Source: Rattus norvegicus
Taxonomy: Eukaryota; Chordata; Mammalia; Rodentia; Muridae
NCBI RefSeq assembly: GCF_036323735.1
Contig: NC_086025.1
Coordinates: forward strand, 109,910,688-109,974,687
Length of the DNA: 64,000 nucleotides
Direction of reading: 5' to 3'
Position 1 is the stretch's first letter, and every line of letters starts with the position of its first letter. Position numbers and translations under genes: made by a program. Of the stretch, positions 45,533-57,599 are shown piece after piece. Under the pieces are notes generated by a model. That model saw nothing but the letters and a program-made list of their open reading frames with translations, had not been told where the DNA came from and searched no databases.

Positions 45533-45652
45533 GGGAACCACAGTCCCCGGCGGGCCTCGCGCTGCTGCAGTGCCTCATGGGACTTGTAGTTCCAACGCTG
45601 CCTGGGGCTGGAACCGCTCTCTTGATGCACTGCCTCCTGGGGCTTGTAGTTT
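45533..45652. promoter_or_regulatory. Maf1: Cluster of ZNF143 (SBS-type) motifs near the Maf1 start
   Basis: GCCTCATGGGACTTGTAGTT (45572-45591) is a close match to the reverse complement of the ZNF143 site ACTACAANTCCCANNATGC. A second, GCCTCCTGGGGCTTGTAGTT (45632-45651), lies 60 bp on, and a weaker opposite-strand relative sits at 45533-45552. Confidence 0.6.
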
Positions 45653-46314
45653 CCCGTTATGAATCTGTTAGCTGTAGGCTTACAGGGCAACAATGCCAGG
45701 AGACTGCTGGCCTGAGCTAGCAGAAGCAGTGTATCCGTCTGTCCTACACACTTCGACGTACGAAGTACGAATTAGGCATACTTGCAAATAGAACTGAAGA
45801 AATCATGGGTTTCCGCCTCTTGCCAGGAAGCAGCGAAGCAACCCATAGAACCGAGGAAGAGCGTCCATACAGGTGACCCTCAAGGCTCGAAACCCCAGAT
45901 TCCCGGTTCCAAACCGGATGGCAGATTCTTATCCTGATTGAGGACCTTACAACAGTCAGAGGGTGCCTGCAGAATGCCGATGGGGGTAGGAATGTCGAGA
46001 GTGGGTGGGCCCCCTGGCCCCAGTACTCATACGTGTAGGCGGATTTGGGATTGAGCTAGAACCTGGACATGCCATCCTTAGGTAACAGGATCATCTCCCT
46101 ATCAGCCAACGCTGAGTTCTCAGGGTCAGGTAAGGTGAGGAAGAGGAGCTACATGATGGACTCAATGTTAGATGGAGCTGCGAACAATATTCTGCTAGTG
46201 GGTGGAAAGGCTGAAAGCAGCCCTTTGGAGCTAGGTAGCCATACCTGGCTTCCCACATTCCCAGGTAGCGCTGCACTAGTCCCACTGGCACAAGAAGCTC
46301 CCTTCCCAAAGGAC

Positions 46315-47735
46315 ATGAAGCTATTGGAGAACTCCAGCTTTGAGGCCATCAACTCACAGTTGACAGTGGAGACTGGAGATGCCCATATTATTGGCAGGTG
46401 AGGCCGGCGGCTCTGGGGATGTCTCTGAGGTTACTGTTTGGTCCCTGAGTTAAAGCATCCGGGTGGGTTAGCATGTTTCATGGCCCTGCCTGCGTCTTTT
46501 AGGATCGAAAGCTATTCCTGTAAGATGGCAGGCGACGATAAGCATATGTTTAAGCAGTTCTGCCAGGAGGGCCAGCCCCATGTGCTGGAGGCACTGTCCC
46601 CGCCCCAGACCTCAGGCCTCAGTCCCAGCAGGTAAGCTGAGGTGGAGACTGCCTTCTGGGGTGTGTGGGACGGTGGGCAAAGCTGACATTTATCTCTGTT
46701 CAGACTGAGCAAGAGCCAGGGTGGTGAGGATGAAAGTCCTCTAAGTGACAAGTGCAGTCGTAAGACCCTCTTCTATCTGATTGCCACCCTCAACGAGTCC
46801 TTCCGGCCAGACTATGACTTCAGCACAGCCAGAAGTCACGAATTCAGCCGGGAGCCAAGCCTCCGCTGGGTAAGGATGGATAGAAGGGCCCTAAACCACG
46901 AGGTCCTTATCATTGCCTCCCTACTTTGTGTAGACTCATGGGTTCTACCTGCCGCCCTGGGCCTTGGTCAGTCCTGACTGTAACTTCCTACAGGTGGTAA
47001 ATGCGGTCAACTGCAGCCTGTTTTCAGCTGTTCGGGAAGACTTCAAGGCCCTGAAGCCACAGCTGTGGAATGCAGTGGACGAGGAAATCTGCTTGGCTGA
47101 ATGTGACATCTACAGGTAGGCTCACACCTTTGCAGCTAGGCATGGCGGGGGTATGGCGGTGGGAGCCTCATACTTCTGCCTCTTCCCCTCTCCAGCTATA
47201 ACCCAGATCTAGACTCCGACCCCTTTGGGGAAGATGGAAGCCTCTGGTCATTCAACTACTTCTTCTACAACAAGCGACTTAAACGAATTGTCTTCTTTAG
47301 CTGCCGCTCCATCAGGTTGGTACCATGCCACTTGCTTTCTCCAGCTCCCTCTTTGACTCACACCATTCCTTAACTGGGTCTACTGTCCTTGGGACAGCCT
47401 GGGACAGGAGAGCCTAAGTCTGGTGTCTCTGTCCCCATCCAGTGGCTCCACCTACACACCCTCAGAGGCAGGCAACGCCCTGGACTTGGAACTGGGGGCA
47501 GAAGAGGTTGATGAAGAGAGTGGAGGTGGAGGTGGAGGTGGTGAGGGCAGGGCGGAGGAGACCAGCACCATGGAGGAAGACAGGTGTGGCGGAGGTGGCT
47601 GTGGCCATGGCCCTATCCTCGGGAGCCTGGAATGGGTGGAGTAGATTAGGGTTCCTTTTGCCTGGCCTGGTTGCTATCTCCTAAAGGCCTACTGTGTGCC
47701 AACTTCTGCCTAGGGTTCCAGTGATATGTATGTGA
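46315..47735 (+). CDS. Maf1: MAF1, repressor of RNA polymerase III, complete CDS, 7 coding exons
   Basis: Coding exons: 46315-46397, 46503-46631, 46704-46869, 46994-47115, 47196-47315, 47443-47583, 47714-47735; 783 nt, 260 aa (human 256). MAF1 binds Pol III and represses tRNA and 5S synthesis under stress; mTORC1 phosphorylation inhibits it. The human target serines are conserved at the same positions: S60 (ALSPPQ), S68 (GLSPSR) and S75 (LSKSQ). The conserved core includes [39 protein letters not shown] and [22 protein letters not shown]. The acidic tail carries a run of seven glycines, which with one neighbouring insertion explains the extra length. The last coding exon is only 22 nt and ends VPVICM. 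The reading frame is open upstream of the ATG, but [16 protein letters not shown] is the family start. A noncoding first exon lies upstream. Confidence 0.97.
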
Positions 47736-48201
47736 TGAGAAGAAGCGGAGGGCCCAGCTTTCCAGCTTCGACCAGTGCCTGGACCTGTCTACCCGAGGAG
47801 CTCCAGAGACTCCCCAGATGCCGGCTACGCCTTGGCACTGCCTAAGGCTATACCTGCCTAGCCCTTTGGTTTCAGCCTGTGGATGTCCACTCACCCCTGC
47901 AGGCTCCTACTGCCCATGCTGTGGCTGGATCAAGCAGCACGGGGTCTGATAGAAAAAGTGACTGCTCTGCACCAACGGTCTGTCACAGACAGGACAGCTG
48001 GACCACAGAGTTTATTTTTGTATTTCTTATTGGGCCTGTACACTCCAGCTCTAAGGGCCAGTAGTTTGAAGGCCCTATAAGTGGTGCCCAGTGTTTATGG
48101 GGTCTGGTCTTTGACCAACCCCTGGTGCCCACTTTTGCCCCCCACTTCACCAGGTGGGACACATGCACTGAGTGTCACTTTGCTGCAGCTCATTTGTTTC
48201 C

Positions 48202-48207
48202 AATAAA
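48202..48207 (+). terminator. Maf1: Maf1 poly(A) signal AATAAA
   Basis: AATAAA follows a 467 bp 3' UTR and lies just 38 bp before the GC-box repeats of the Wdr97 promoter. Confidence 0.9.
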
Positions 48208-48244
48208 AGTTTCTGTGACTTAGATGGAACTTGGAAGTTTGTGG

Positions 48245-48289
48245 GGGCGGGGCCTGCGTCGTGGGCGGGGCCTGCGTCGTGGGCGGGGC
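48245..48289 (+). promoter_or_regulatory. Wdr97: Tandem GC-box repeat, probable Wdr97 promoter
   Basis: An 18 bp unit GGGCGGGGCCTGCGTCGT occurs twice perfectly (48245-48262 and 48263-48280) plus a half copy, giving three Sp1-type GC boxes 90-134 bp before the Wdr97 ATG. Confidence 0.7.
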
Positions 48290-48378
48290 TGGTAGCATTT
48301 GGTATCTTAGCAACAGCTGCTGCCTTACCGTTACTTAGTCTCAGAGCTGTTAATATCTCTTAACCTCTGGGACTGCCC

Positions 48379-51300
48379 ATGGGAGACATGGAGGACAAGA
48401 TATTGGACACAATCCTCCGTTCAGAGATTGACAGCTTGGCAGTGGATTTAGCAGACTTTTATGATCAGGACATCTATGATATCCCAGATCCTGGGGTGCT
48501 TATAGAAAAGAATGGTGAGGACATCTAGCATTGTTCAGGCATCCCTCTAGGAAGCAGGCATTCCTCAGCCTCTGTTCGCTCCTGAAGGTGTAACTCTCTG
48601 GGTAGTCCTCGACCCAGCATGTCCCTCAGAGGAGGGCTCCTTGTTGCTTGGGGCACAAGGCCATGGTGACACTGTGCCCTCTACTGGTTTACAGAATTGG
48701 GTCTGTTGGGAGGACCAGAGGTACCACAGCTCTTTACCAATAGCCAGAGGTGGCGGAGTATGTCACTGCGTTCCCGGGCCAGACTGCTGTGGCTACACCT
48801 ACGTGCATACCTCCATGACATTGTGGAAAAGGTGTGGTTCTCCATTAGGTTTCTTCTTGGGCTCTTCCCTTGAGAACTGGGCACCAACTCTCCTGGTCCT
48901 TAACCAGTTTCCCTAGGCAGAAGATCTCATGCCTCCCTCCACTGCTCACGTGGACATCTGTCTACTCTGGTCTGCAGGAGAAGAGGGCAGAGCTGAGGGT
49001 CGCTCGCATGACACATGGCCTGGAGCCACTGCGTCGCCTCGAGGTGGAAACTGGACTGTGCTCCGTAGCGCAGGATCCAGTGGGTGAACGCTTCATGGTA
49101 CTAGATGGTGACGGTTACCTGCACCAGCATACCAAGGATGGCTGGGAGCAGGCAAAGCTGAAGCCTCCTGTTGTGCTTAATGGGCTAGCGACTGTGTCTG
49201 GCCCTCTGGGAGAATTAGGCCGCTTTGTTGGCTGGGGCCCAGCTGGACTAAGCATATTAGGGGAAGACTTCCACCTGCTCTGGCTGAGCCAGCCACGGGT
49301 GAGGAAGTCACCGGACCAGGAGCCTTTTTGCTGCTTACCAGTTCCCACCCTGGGTCTGTTGATTGTGGCCCAGATGGGTGGCAGCCTGGAGCTCTGGAAG
49401 TTCCGATCGGGTGGTCGCCGCCTGGTACCCTGCGGCTCACCTTTGCAGCCACCACCCAGCTTGGCTGGCTCGCTCAAGTGTCTGGCCCTAGGGCTGGACT
49501 CTGACCACTGCAGTTGGCATTGCTTTGCTGCCTATGGCTCGGCGGTGCTCACTTTTGACCTGGACGACTGGGCTCTCATAAATGTTAGCCAGGATCTGCA
49601 TAAAACGTGAGGGGAGTCGGGACAGGTGGACGGGAGGCAGATCCCTTAAGGAGAGCCAATTGTTGCAGGGGCTGTAGGACCCACAGACAGGGCTGTGCTG
49701 AGTCCACTGGGCCTCCCGTTCCCCACCTCTAGCATCATCTCAGATCTGGATTACTGTGAGGAGATATCCGCTATGGTGACAGCTTCCCGGGATAGTACTG
49801 TGAAAGTGTGGGAAGCTGACTGGCAGATCCGGATGGTGTTTGTAGGACACACAGGTGGGTCAGTCTGGCAGCTCTTTCAGCCCTTCTCATTCTCATTCTA
49901 AGTTTGCCCCTCTCCGGTGTTGGCTAGATCCCAGGAATTCCTCCTAAGGCTATGATGTGCCAAAATGACCTGCACCTTTCCTGCAGGCCCAGTGACAGCT
50001 ATGATGGTGCTTCCAAACAGCACGCTGGCAGTGTCTGCCTCACAGGACGGGACAATTCGCACATGGGACCTGCAGGCCGAAGCTCAGGTGGGAGAGGTTA
50101 CTCTGGATTACTGGACCGAAGGCATAATCTCTGAGAAAGTGAGCCGTTTGCTGGCTCCTGCAAGTCCTGGCTGGCCGGTGCTCTCTCTCTGCTCAAAAAG
50201 CATAGGGCTCTGGCGTGTGCGTACCCTCTATTCACCATTAGCACAGCTTTCCGCACCAGTGCTCCATATACAGGTGGCTCCAGTGCTGCCAGCACCAACC
50301 GAGCCATCTCTGCCTGCTCGCCTTGTATGTGCCTGCGCAGATGGGTCGGTCTACCTGGTGTCAGCTACTACAGGACGAACTGTGAGTTCACTTCTGCTGG
50401 AGCCGGAAGACTGTGCCGCTGGGGTGGTTTATTGTTTGTCTCGAGAAGCATTGTGGGTGCTAACACGCTCAGGGCACCTAGTGCGCGCCAATGCTGCACG
50501 CTGCCCGATGGTGGTGGTACACCGCCTGCGCCCACCTCTACCCCCAGCGCCGCAGCCTTGCTGCCTGCACCTCTACAGTCATCTTACAGACCCTCGGAGT
50601 GCATTCGCTTGCTGGGAGATGATGCGCGAGAATCAGGGTGACATGATCCGCAGTGCCATTGCCTGGGCCTGGAAAAATAAGAATAGGTGGGCAGTATGGC
50701 CATCTGAGGCTAGTTAAGGCCAACTGGGGCTGACTTAGTGACAGAGCCTTAGCCAACAGGCTCCATCCTGTCCCACAGGTTTCTACCAGTGATGGGGCAC
50801 TCAGATGGCACACTGTCTGTGTTGGATTGGCGCACATCAACGACAATCTTTGTCACAGAAGCGCACAGCCCAGGGCCAGTGACTGCTATTGGGTCCACCT
50901 GGAACAGCATTGTGACTTCAGGTTAGTACCTTCTCTCCCTCAGAGATGGCCTGGGCGCCCCTGCACTAAGTACCTGAGGTCCCAGGCCTGACTCCTGTCA
51001 CCCAAAGGTGCCGATCTGACAGTAAAGATGTGGCGCGTGTTCCCCTATGCTGAGGAGTGCCTGAGCCTGCTACGCACCTTTTCCTGCTGCCATCCGGTGG
51101 TAATGCTCTGTGTCCTGGGGAAGCGCATCACTGTAGGCTTCGAGGATCCAGAGAGTGCCACCTATGGCCTGGTCCAGTTTGGCCTGGGTGACAAAATGCG
51201 GTGTGACCACAGGCCACAGGATGACCCTATGGATCATATCACCGGTGAGCCTGGAACAGAGCAAAGGCGGAGCCCGTGCCCTTATTCCCAACTGCTCCCT

Positions 51301-54300
51301 AACCTCAGTCCTGCCCCTAGGCCTGTGCTGCTGCCCCACCCTTAAGATATATGCCTGCTCTAGCCTGGACTGCACCATCCGAATCTGGACCAGGGAGAAC
51401 CTCCTGTTACGGTGGGCTGGGGCCATATGGTGTGGGGGCAGCTAATGGCTAGAGGGCAGCTAGCCAGGGCCCTTCTAACCTCTGCTTCCCATTAAAGACC
51501 AGGGGCTGGACAGGATCTTACCCCTCACTGCCTCAGGTTCCTATTCTTTGAAACAGTGGCTAGATCTCAGGTACTCTTGCAGGCTCCTGCAGCTCGATGG
51601 TCCCCCTCAGGCCCTGGCCTTCTCCAGCAATAATGGAGACCTGGTCTTCTCACTAGGTGCCCGCCTCTACACAGTGTCCTATAAGACCTACTTACCTACA
51701 TCCTACCTAGTTAAGGTATTACAGTGAGGTCAGGGTGGGGAAGGTGGGCCCGGCTGCTGCACACGGACCAGACTGGGAAGGAAACTCTGCTTCTTCAGAA
51801 ATTGTGTCTGAAGACCACTGATGTGGTAAATGACCCTCCGCTGCCACTGACCAGCAAGAAGCCACTGACATCCAGCCAGTTGCAGAGGCTTGCCAGTCTA
51901 CATGGAGCAGCCAGCTTAAGGTCTGCTGGCGGGCCTACTCGGCTGCTGTGGCAGCCTAGGGCTTGCATAGCATTGGCCCCCAGTATGAGTTCCCTGTGCT
52001 CCCAAGTCCCTCTGGTATTACTCTCTCTCAACCCTGGAATCTTTTCTCCTGGCTAGTTCTCACTCCAGCTTCTGACCTATCCCGGTAATGTCCAGAGTCC
52101 TACCTTTGCCTGTTCCTATCTACAGTGTGGCCCTGCCCTTCGGTTATTACAAGACACCAATACTTCAGCAGCCAGTGTTGAAAGAGGTAGTGTAGGTCCC
52201 GATCCTCTGCCCCATGCCTAGTCTCAGACCACAGTCTCTCAGCCTCTGTCCTGGGACCCTCATGGTTGCTTGGGGAACACATATCAAGTCTTCAAAGAAG
52301 TACAGGTTGACCACTGATCTCCACCTCAGGACTTGGAGGATATCATAGCCCGGGATCAAGACCTTCAAGAACTGAGGCAAGGGCTGGTGGTCCCGGCAGC
52401 TCGGCCCCCACTCTCCCCGAAGCAGCGCGATGAAGCCTTTGACAATTACTTGCATCTGATCTATGGGTCTGAACTGATGATGGTAGGTGTGCAATCAGTC
52501 CCAGGCTGTGCCATGACCTTCACCTTGTCTGACCCAAGCTTCCTGTTCTTTCCTGTGCCAGGATGGAAGTTCTGAAAGGGAGTCCTCACAGTGGGGCACT
52601 GCAGCCCCAAGCACAGAGAAGGAGCCACCGGACATGGCGGACATGGAGATCCAGCCTGGGACTGCCGCCGGTGTTGGGCAGGCTGCACTTAGCATTGATA
52701 TTCAGGCAGCATCCGCACCCTCAGCCCCACAAACCCCAAGAGCTCCGGGAAGGCGCTTTGCCCGCCCTCCTCGAGTCTCCTTACCCATTCCACCCACCCA
52801 CCGGAAGGTGCATAGCCAGGCATCCCAGGTGAGGTCTCCTTCACTTCCAATACCCATCCATGCCTGGGCACTGTGGTCCCTGCCCCAACCCCTTCTAACT
52901 CCTTATATACTCTAGCTTCTAGCGCGTTCCTCGCTGAGCTATGAGCTGGGCCTCGGCTTGGATCTGCAGGTGCAGTGGGATCAGTTTGGAGTTAAGACCA
53001 CGGACCTGGACAAATCAATCGACTATATGAAGAATAGGGTGAGGGCCCCTATGCTAGGGCAGTTTCAGGGGCTTTGGTGGTTGTGTTTTAGTCTTACTTC
53101 CTATCCCTCTCCAGGTTCCACTGTTGCTGCCAAGAAGGCCCGCAGAGCCTCTCTCAAAGCTCACGGGCTTCTTTCCTGCCACCGTAAAACCCTACAAGGT
53201 GAGACCTTACCCCTCCATCCTTCCAGAGGTGGCCTCTCCGAGCTGTCGCTCTTTGCATATCTTATCTCCCTTCGCTGTAAAGCCATTGAGTTCCACTCTG
53301 ATCCAAGAGCCAAGCCTACCTGGAGCCTATAGGGTCAAGGCTTAAGAACCCTGTACCTGGCCAGGAATGGTGGCACACACCTTTATTAATCCCAGCATTC
53401 GGGAGGCAGACTCAGGCAGGTCTCTGTGAGTTCAAGGCCAGCTTGGTCTACAAAGCAGGTCCGGGACAGCTATGGTTCTGTTACACAGAACTGTCTCAAA
53501 AACAAACAGACAGACAAACAAACCCCATACCTCTCCAGCCTGGCCAGTTCTGGTGTAGACATGGACTTTTTGTTGCTTTCTAGGATTAGGCCTGAGCCAG
53601 AAGTCTATCGCCAGTGTTTGTTTCTGCACATTGGTCCTTCCAGCAGGAATGCAATGTTCCCTGTAGACTTTTTTGGAAGACCAAAGTTCTTGTGCTTCAG
53701 GGGAACAAAGTTCAGTGGGGCCAGTCTCTGAAGATCCACCATTTTCCCATACTTGGTCATACTGGCCACCCAGGCAGGCCCTAGACCCGTGCTTAGCATA
53801 CCATGGTCCTGCTCTGTTGTATTATTAGCCCTTCCAGCATATCAACCTTTCTCCAAGTTCCTTTCTTCTTATCCTGCCCCCTCTACCAGGTTAAGATCCA
53901 TAGAGAAGACTGTGTGTGTGCAGTCAGTACTGACCAGGGACCAGCCACTTCTGGACTTCTCTCTTCATTTACAGTTCATATCCCGCCAAAATATACTTTT
54001 CCTGGTTTCCCAAGCTGAACTGCCCATTTGCATTGTGAGAACAGAGGCTGTGTATCAGTCCAGTCTGGCTTTCGGAGGCCCATGGTTCTGGAGGTGTCCC
54101 CTGGTAATGTCTTAAGTTCAGTGATTTCAGACTCTCAGCCCAATCTGTCGCCTCTACCTCTAGCTACTCTCTAGGCCCATCAGGTTTCCTGGCTGTGTGC
54201 CCAACTCCGTGGTACTGCGGCAAATGTGGTTGCAAGCAGAGGTCAACTGTCTTGGTTCCCTGGAAGAACTTGGTTCCCAGAGCAAATTCAAGGCAAGAAA

Positions 54301-56889
54301 TGGAGCTTGGGGTTCTCTGGGAGGGCCCTCTTACCCCGACAGCCTGCCACATGTCTCCTCTTGTTTCTCTGCAGTCCTCTGGAAGCGAAGACGACAAGTG
54401 GTTAAAGCGCCGGAAGCGTTCTTCTGCCAGGTGGCGAACTAAACTGTTCGGTTTGCTCCGGCTGACAAGGAGGAAAACAGGAGCCGAGGAAGGGGAGGAA
54501 CAGGAAGAGGAAGAAGAGGAGGTGGAGGTGGAGTACATCTCCTCTTCCCCAGCTTCTGATATGGAGCCCGAACGCTGGGAACCAGACACGGAAGTAGGCA
54601 CCCTAGGCTCTCCTGGGGAGGGTGAGATTGGCACTCAGAGATAGGTCTGAAGCTCCGGTCATTTCTCCTAGAGCACCACAGATTTGATCTCAAAATTTTA
54701 CAATGAAACCTCCAAGTCTAAGGGCTACTCTCATCCCCGACACTCACTCTTGGAAGATCGCTATGGGCATTTGCCCAAGTTCCTGCACTATTTCGTTGTC
54801 CAGAACTGGTTCAAGAAACTGTTCCCTATCTTTACCCTGGAGGTTAGGAGCTCTGGGAAGCTGGGAAGCCTAGCTTGGGTGATGGGCAGTAGTGGGGGAT
54901 AGAAGAGAGAAGGCAGGGGCTAATTTGCCTGTCGAGTGGAGTTGGAGACCAGCAGGGTGTAAGCAAATCTTCCCCACAGGCCTATCCAGAGATGGACACA
55001 ATTGAGGGCTTGGCCTCCATGTTATTGGACTTCCTGTTACAAGCGACCTGGGACGACCGAGTGAACATTCTAAATGGCCTGCTGAGGTTGTTGCCTGATG
55101 TAACTGGCAACCTCCGAATCAGGCTGCAGGCCAAACTCTTGTACTTACTCAACCAAGATGATCCCCCCAAGCTCCAGGTGAGTCCCTACCTCCAGAGTAC
55201 CCCATATCCTGGTCTAATCCCAGAACCGACCACAGTTCCCTACCTCGATCCTACTCCCGAGCCTAGGACCGGACTCAGAAGGAGTTTGTGATGCTGGCAC
55301 TGCAGCTGCTCCTGGCCTGCAGCCTGGATGTCCTTGATGTGATATTGGAAATTATATCCTACTACCTGTACTCTCCAGCCAGCTGCCGGTGAGTCCAACT
55401 CCTGCTGGGTTTTCCCTACCAGTTTGGGAGGACTTGAGTTAAGCCTCATCGACCTGTCCTAGGGAAGAACTCAAGAATTTGCTGGAGGGGATGGGACTCT
55501 ATGACCCAGATGGCTTACTGTTCAAGGAAATTATGACCTGGGTTGAGGACTTGAAACTTGAATCCAAGGAAATGATACGCGCGCAGTGTCAACAGAAGCT
55601 TGAAGCAATTTTTCTCCAGGTCTGGTGGGCCAAGGGCTGGCGGTTCACCTACTGGAAACCTATTGCCTTCTTCAGAGGCCTCCTAGAAGACCATGAGTGG
55701 TTTCCTGGGTTTTTGAAATCAGAACATTTATTGAGAGCTCCCTACACAGCAGAAGGCTGTACTTGAGTCTCAGGGTTGGGGGCTGGGTGAGGTGCCCTCT
55801 CCCTGGGGCTGGAACTCTAATAGGGGGTGTAAAGGTCCTTACTTTATGGGTCACTCCTCTGTAGATGCAAAACTTGGAGCAGTCCACAGATGGCATTTTT
55901 GTGGAGCCTTCCAGACAGGCCTCACAAACCTCCCTCATTTCTGGAGCAACCTTGCCTGCCTTGAGCACCTCTTGGACAGTCTCACAAGCATCAGAAATGT
56001 CCTTGCCTTTTCAAGAGTCATTGATGTCGTCCGTGCCTTCACCTTCGGCGCCTATGGAACCTATAGAGCTGACAGACTCTGTGGGATTCATCCCAGAACT
56101 CCCTGCCACAAGCACAAATGCGCATTTTCGTATCCAGAAAACCAAGAAGGCACTTGCTGATATGCTGCAGAACTTCTGCCTCGAGGCGTCTGCGTATGCA
56201 GCTGGGCCTGGTACGCCAAGAAGAGAGTCCTCGCTGGCGCAGTCAGCGTGGTCTCACCTTCAGACGGTGGACATGTATCCTATAGATATGCTTAATCTCT
56301 TCTGTGAGAGGCTGCGGGCACTGCAGAAGAGATCACTGGTGGTGGTGGAGGAGGAGGAGGAGGAGGAGAAGGAGCACCTACCAGAATCACTCAGAGACCA
56401 GCCAAGGCCCAACGTTGTGTTGCGGCCACCCCGGGAACGCTGGTGCGGATGACAGTGGGTCTATTGGGCTGACCCTGCCTGGGTTGCACAGAAAGAAGGT
56501 CTTGACTAAATCCTCTCCCTTCTTCAGGCTTTATCCGATCCTCCGTCTGCAGGAGGCCAAGGCACGAGGCTTTAGTGTGAGTCTCAGGGGTAAGTGGACC
56601 CAGGCCTAAAGACTGGACCCTAATGCTCCCATCTCCCCCACACCCACCCAACCTCAGCCTATAATTTCTTTTGCATGGCTCCCCACATCCAGATCGCAAG
56701 ACTCGGAGGAAGAAGCTAACTCCTGGCAGTTCTATCCGAATGCTGAAGCTGCCATTGCCACGAGTGAACTTACAGCCCTTTCCCCCAGGCTGGCCTACAC
56801 CCCCACGGGCACTGCCCCCGCTCCTCCTTCAGCCTACCCTTCAACGTTACTTTCTGTTCCGAGATACAGACCCTGCTGCCTACAGATGA
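48379..56889 (+). CDS. Wdr97: WD repeat-containing protein 97 (KIAA1875 family), 24 exons
   Basis: Exons: 48379-48514, 48695-48831, 48978-49606, 49733-49854, 49987-50686, 50779-50921, 51008-51244, 51321-51411, 51583-51715, 51799-51920, 52126-52186, 52330-52482, 52562-52828, 52916-53038, 53115-53198, 54164-54292, 54375-54593, 54672-54842, 54980-55177, 55267-55388, 55463-55619, 55865-56442, 56528-56589, 56693-56889; 4971 nt, 1656 aa (human about 1620). All phases close. WD-type repeats occur at about residues 305-375 (ASRDSTVKVWEA, ASQDGTIRTWDL), 575-645 (GHSDGTLSVLDW, GADLTVKMWRV) and 705-730 (SLDCTIRIWTR). The middle is low-complexity and basic. The C-terminal half is helical, with acidic runs at about 1127-1142 and 1540-1546. 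Intron 16 is GC-AG (AAG/gcaaga), and intron 10 has a weak donor (gtctgc). The molecular role is poorly known; I assign none. Exon 16 and its borders are the least certain part. Confidence 0.9.
53358..53525 (+). repeat. B1 SINE in Wdr97 intron 15
   Basis: ggccaggaatggtggcacac start, CA-rich (ACAGACAAAC) tail. Confidence 0.88.
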
Positions 56890-57104
56890 CCTTGGGAGAC
56901 AGCTAGCCAAGGCTCCATGGCCAAGACCTAGTCCTACCATCTTGGCAAATCACAATACTGTGCTCTATCTAAACTAAGAAATATATATCTATTTACTTAT
57001 TGTGTGTATACATACATGTTCATTTCTGTGCAAGTCCATGTGTGGGTGGGTAATGCTTGTGGAGGCCAAAACTTGATGCCCAGGGTTTATTGCTCTACAC
57101 CCTG

Positions 57105-57235
57105 TTTTTTTTTATTATATTTTTGGTTTTATAAAACATCTCTCTACATAGCTCTGGCTATCCTGGAACTCAATATATAGACCAGGCTAGCCTCCAACTC
57201 ACAGGAATCCACTTGCGCCTGCCTCCTGAGAGCTG
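57105..57235 (-). repeat. B1 SINE, diverged
   Basis: atatagaccaggctagcctc with a T-rich tail, just after Wdr97. Confidence 0.8.
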
Positions 57236-57469
57236 GCCCTATTTTTATGTTCTAGTTGTTTGTTTCCCTTTACGTATGTAGCAAGTGGGTCTCAGCAGAA
57301 GGATATCTGCAGTAGGGACACCAATGACTGAACCAGATGACGTTTGAGAAAAAAGAGCCAGGTATGTCTTATGCCCAGTTGGGTGCCCTCTTCCTTTCAC
57401 TCTCCAGGTGGGTGGGTAAACGCCATTTTGTTTTGTTTTGCAGGCTGCTGGTTTTGGAGGAAGGTTTGT

Positions 57470-57565
57470 TTTTGTTTGTTTGTTTGTTTTCCAGACAGGG
57501 TTTCTCTGTGTAGCCCTGGCTGTTTCCCACTTGCTTTTTGTCCAGGCGGGCCTGGAACTCAAAGA
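57470..57565 (-). repeat. B1 SINE fragment
   Basis: ccagacagggtttctctgtg and gcgggcctggaactcaaaga. Confidence 0.75.
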
Positions 57566-57599
57566 GATTCTCCTGGCAGGGTGCTGTTGTTATTATAGG

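Noticed and set aside
46069..46314. In-frame extension upstream of the Maf1 ATG
   Set aside because: The frame is open, but the family protein starts at MKLLENSS and splice acceptors lie within this stretch; it is intron or 5' UTR.
53525..54163. Possible extra Wdr97 exons between 53525 and 54163
   Set aside because: Exons 15 and 16 join in phase 0 without them, and no candidate has both good splice sites and an open frame.
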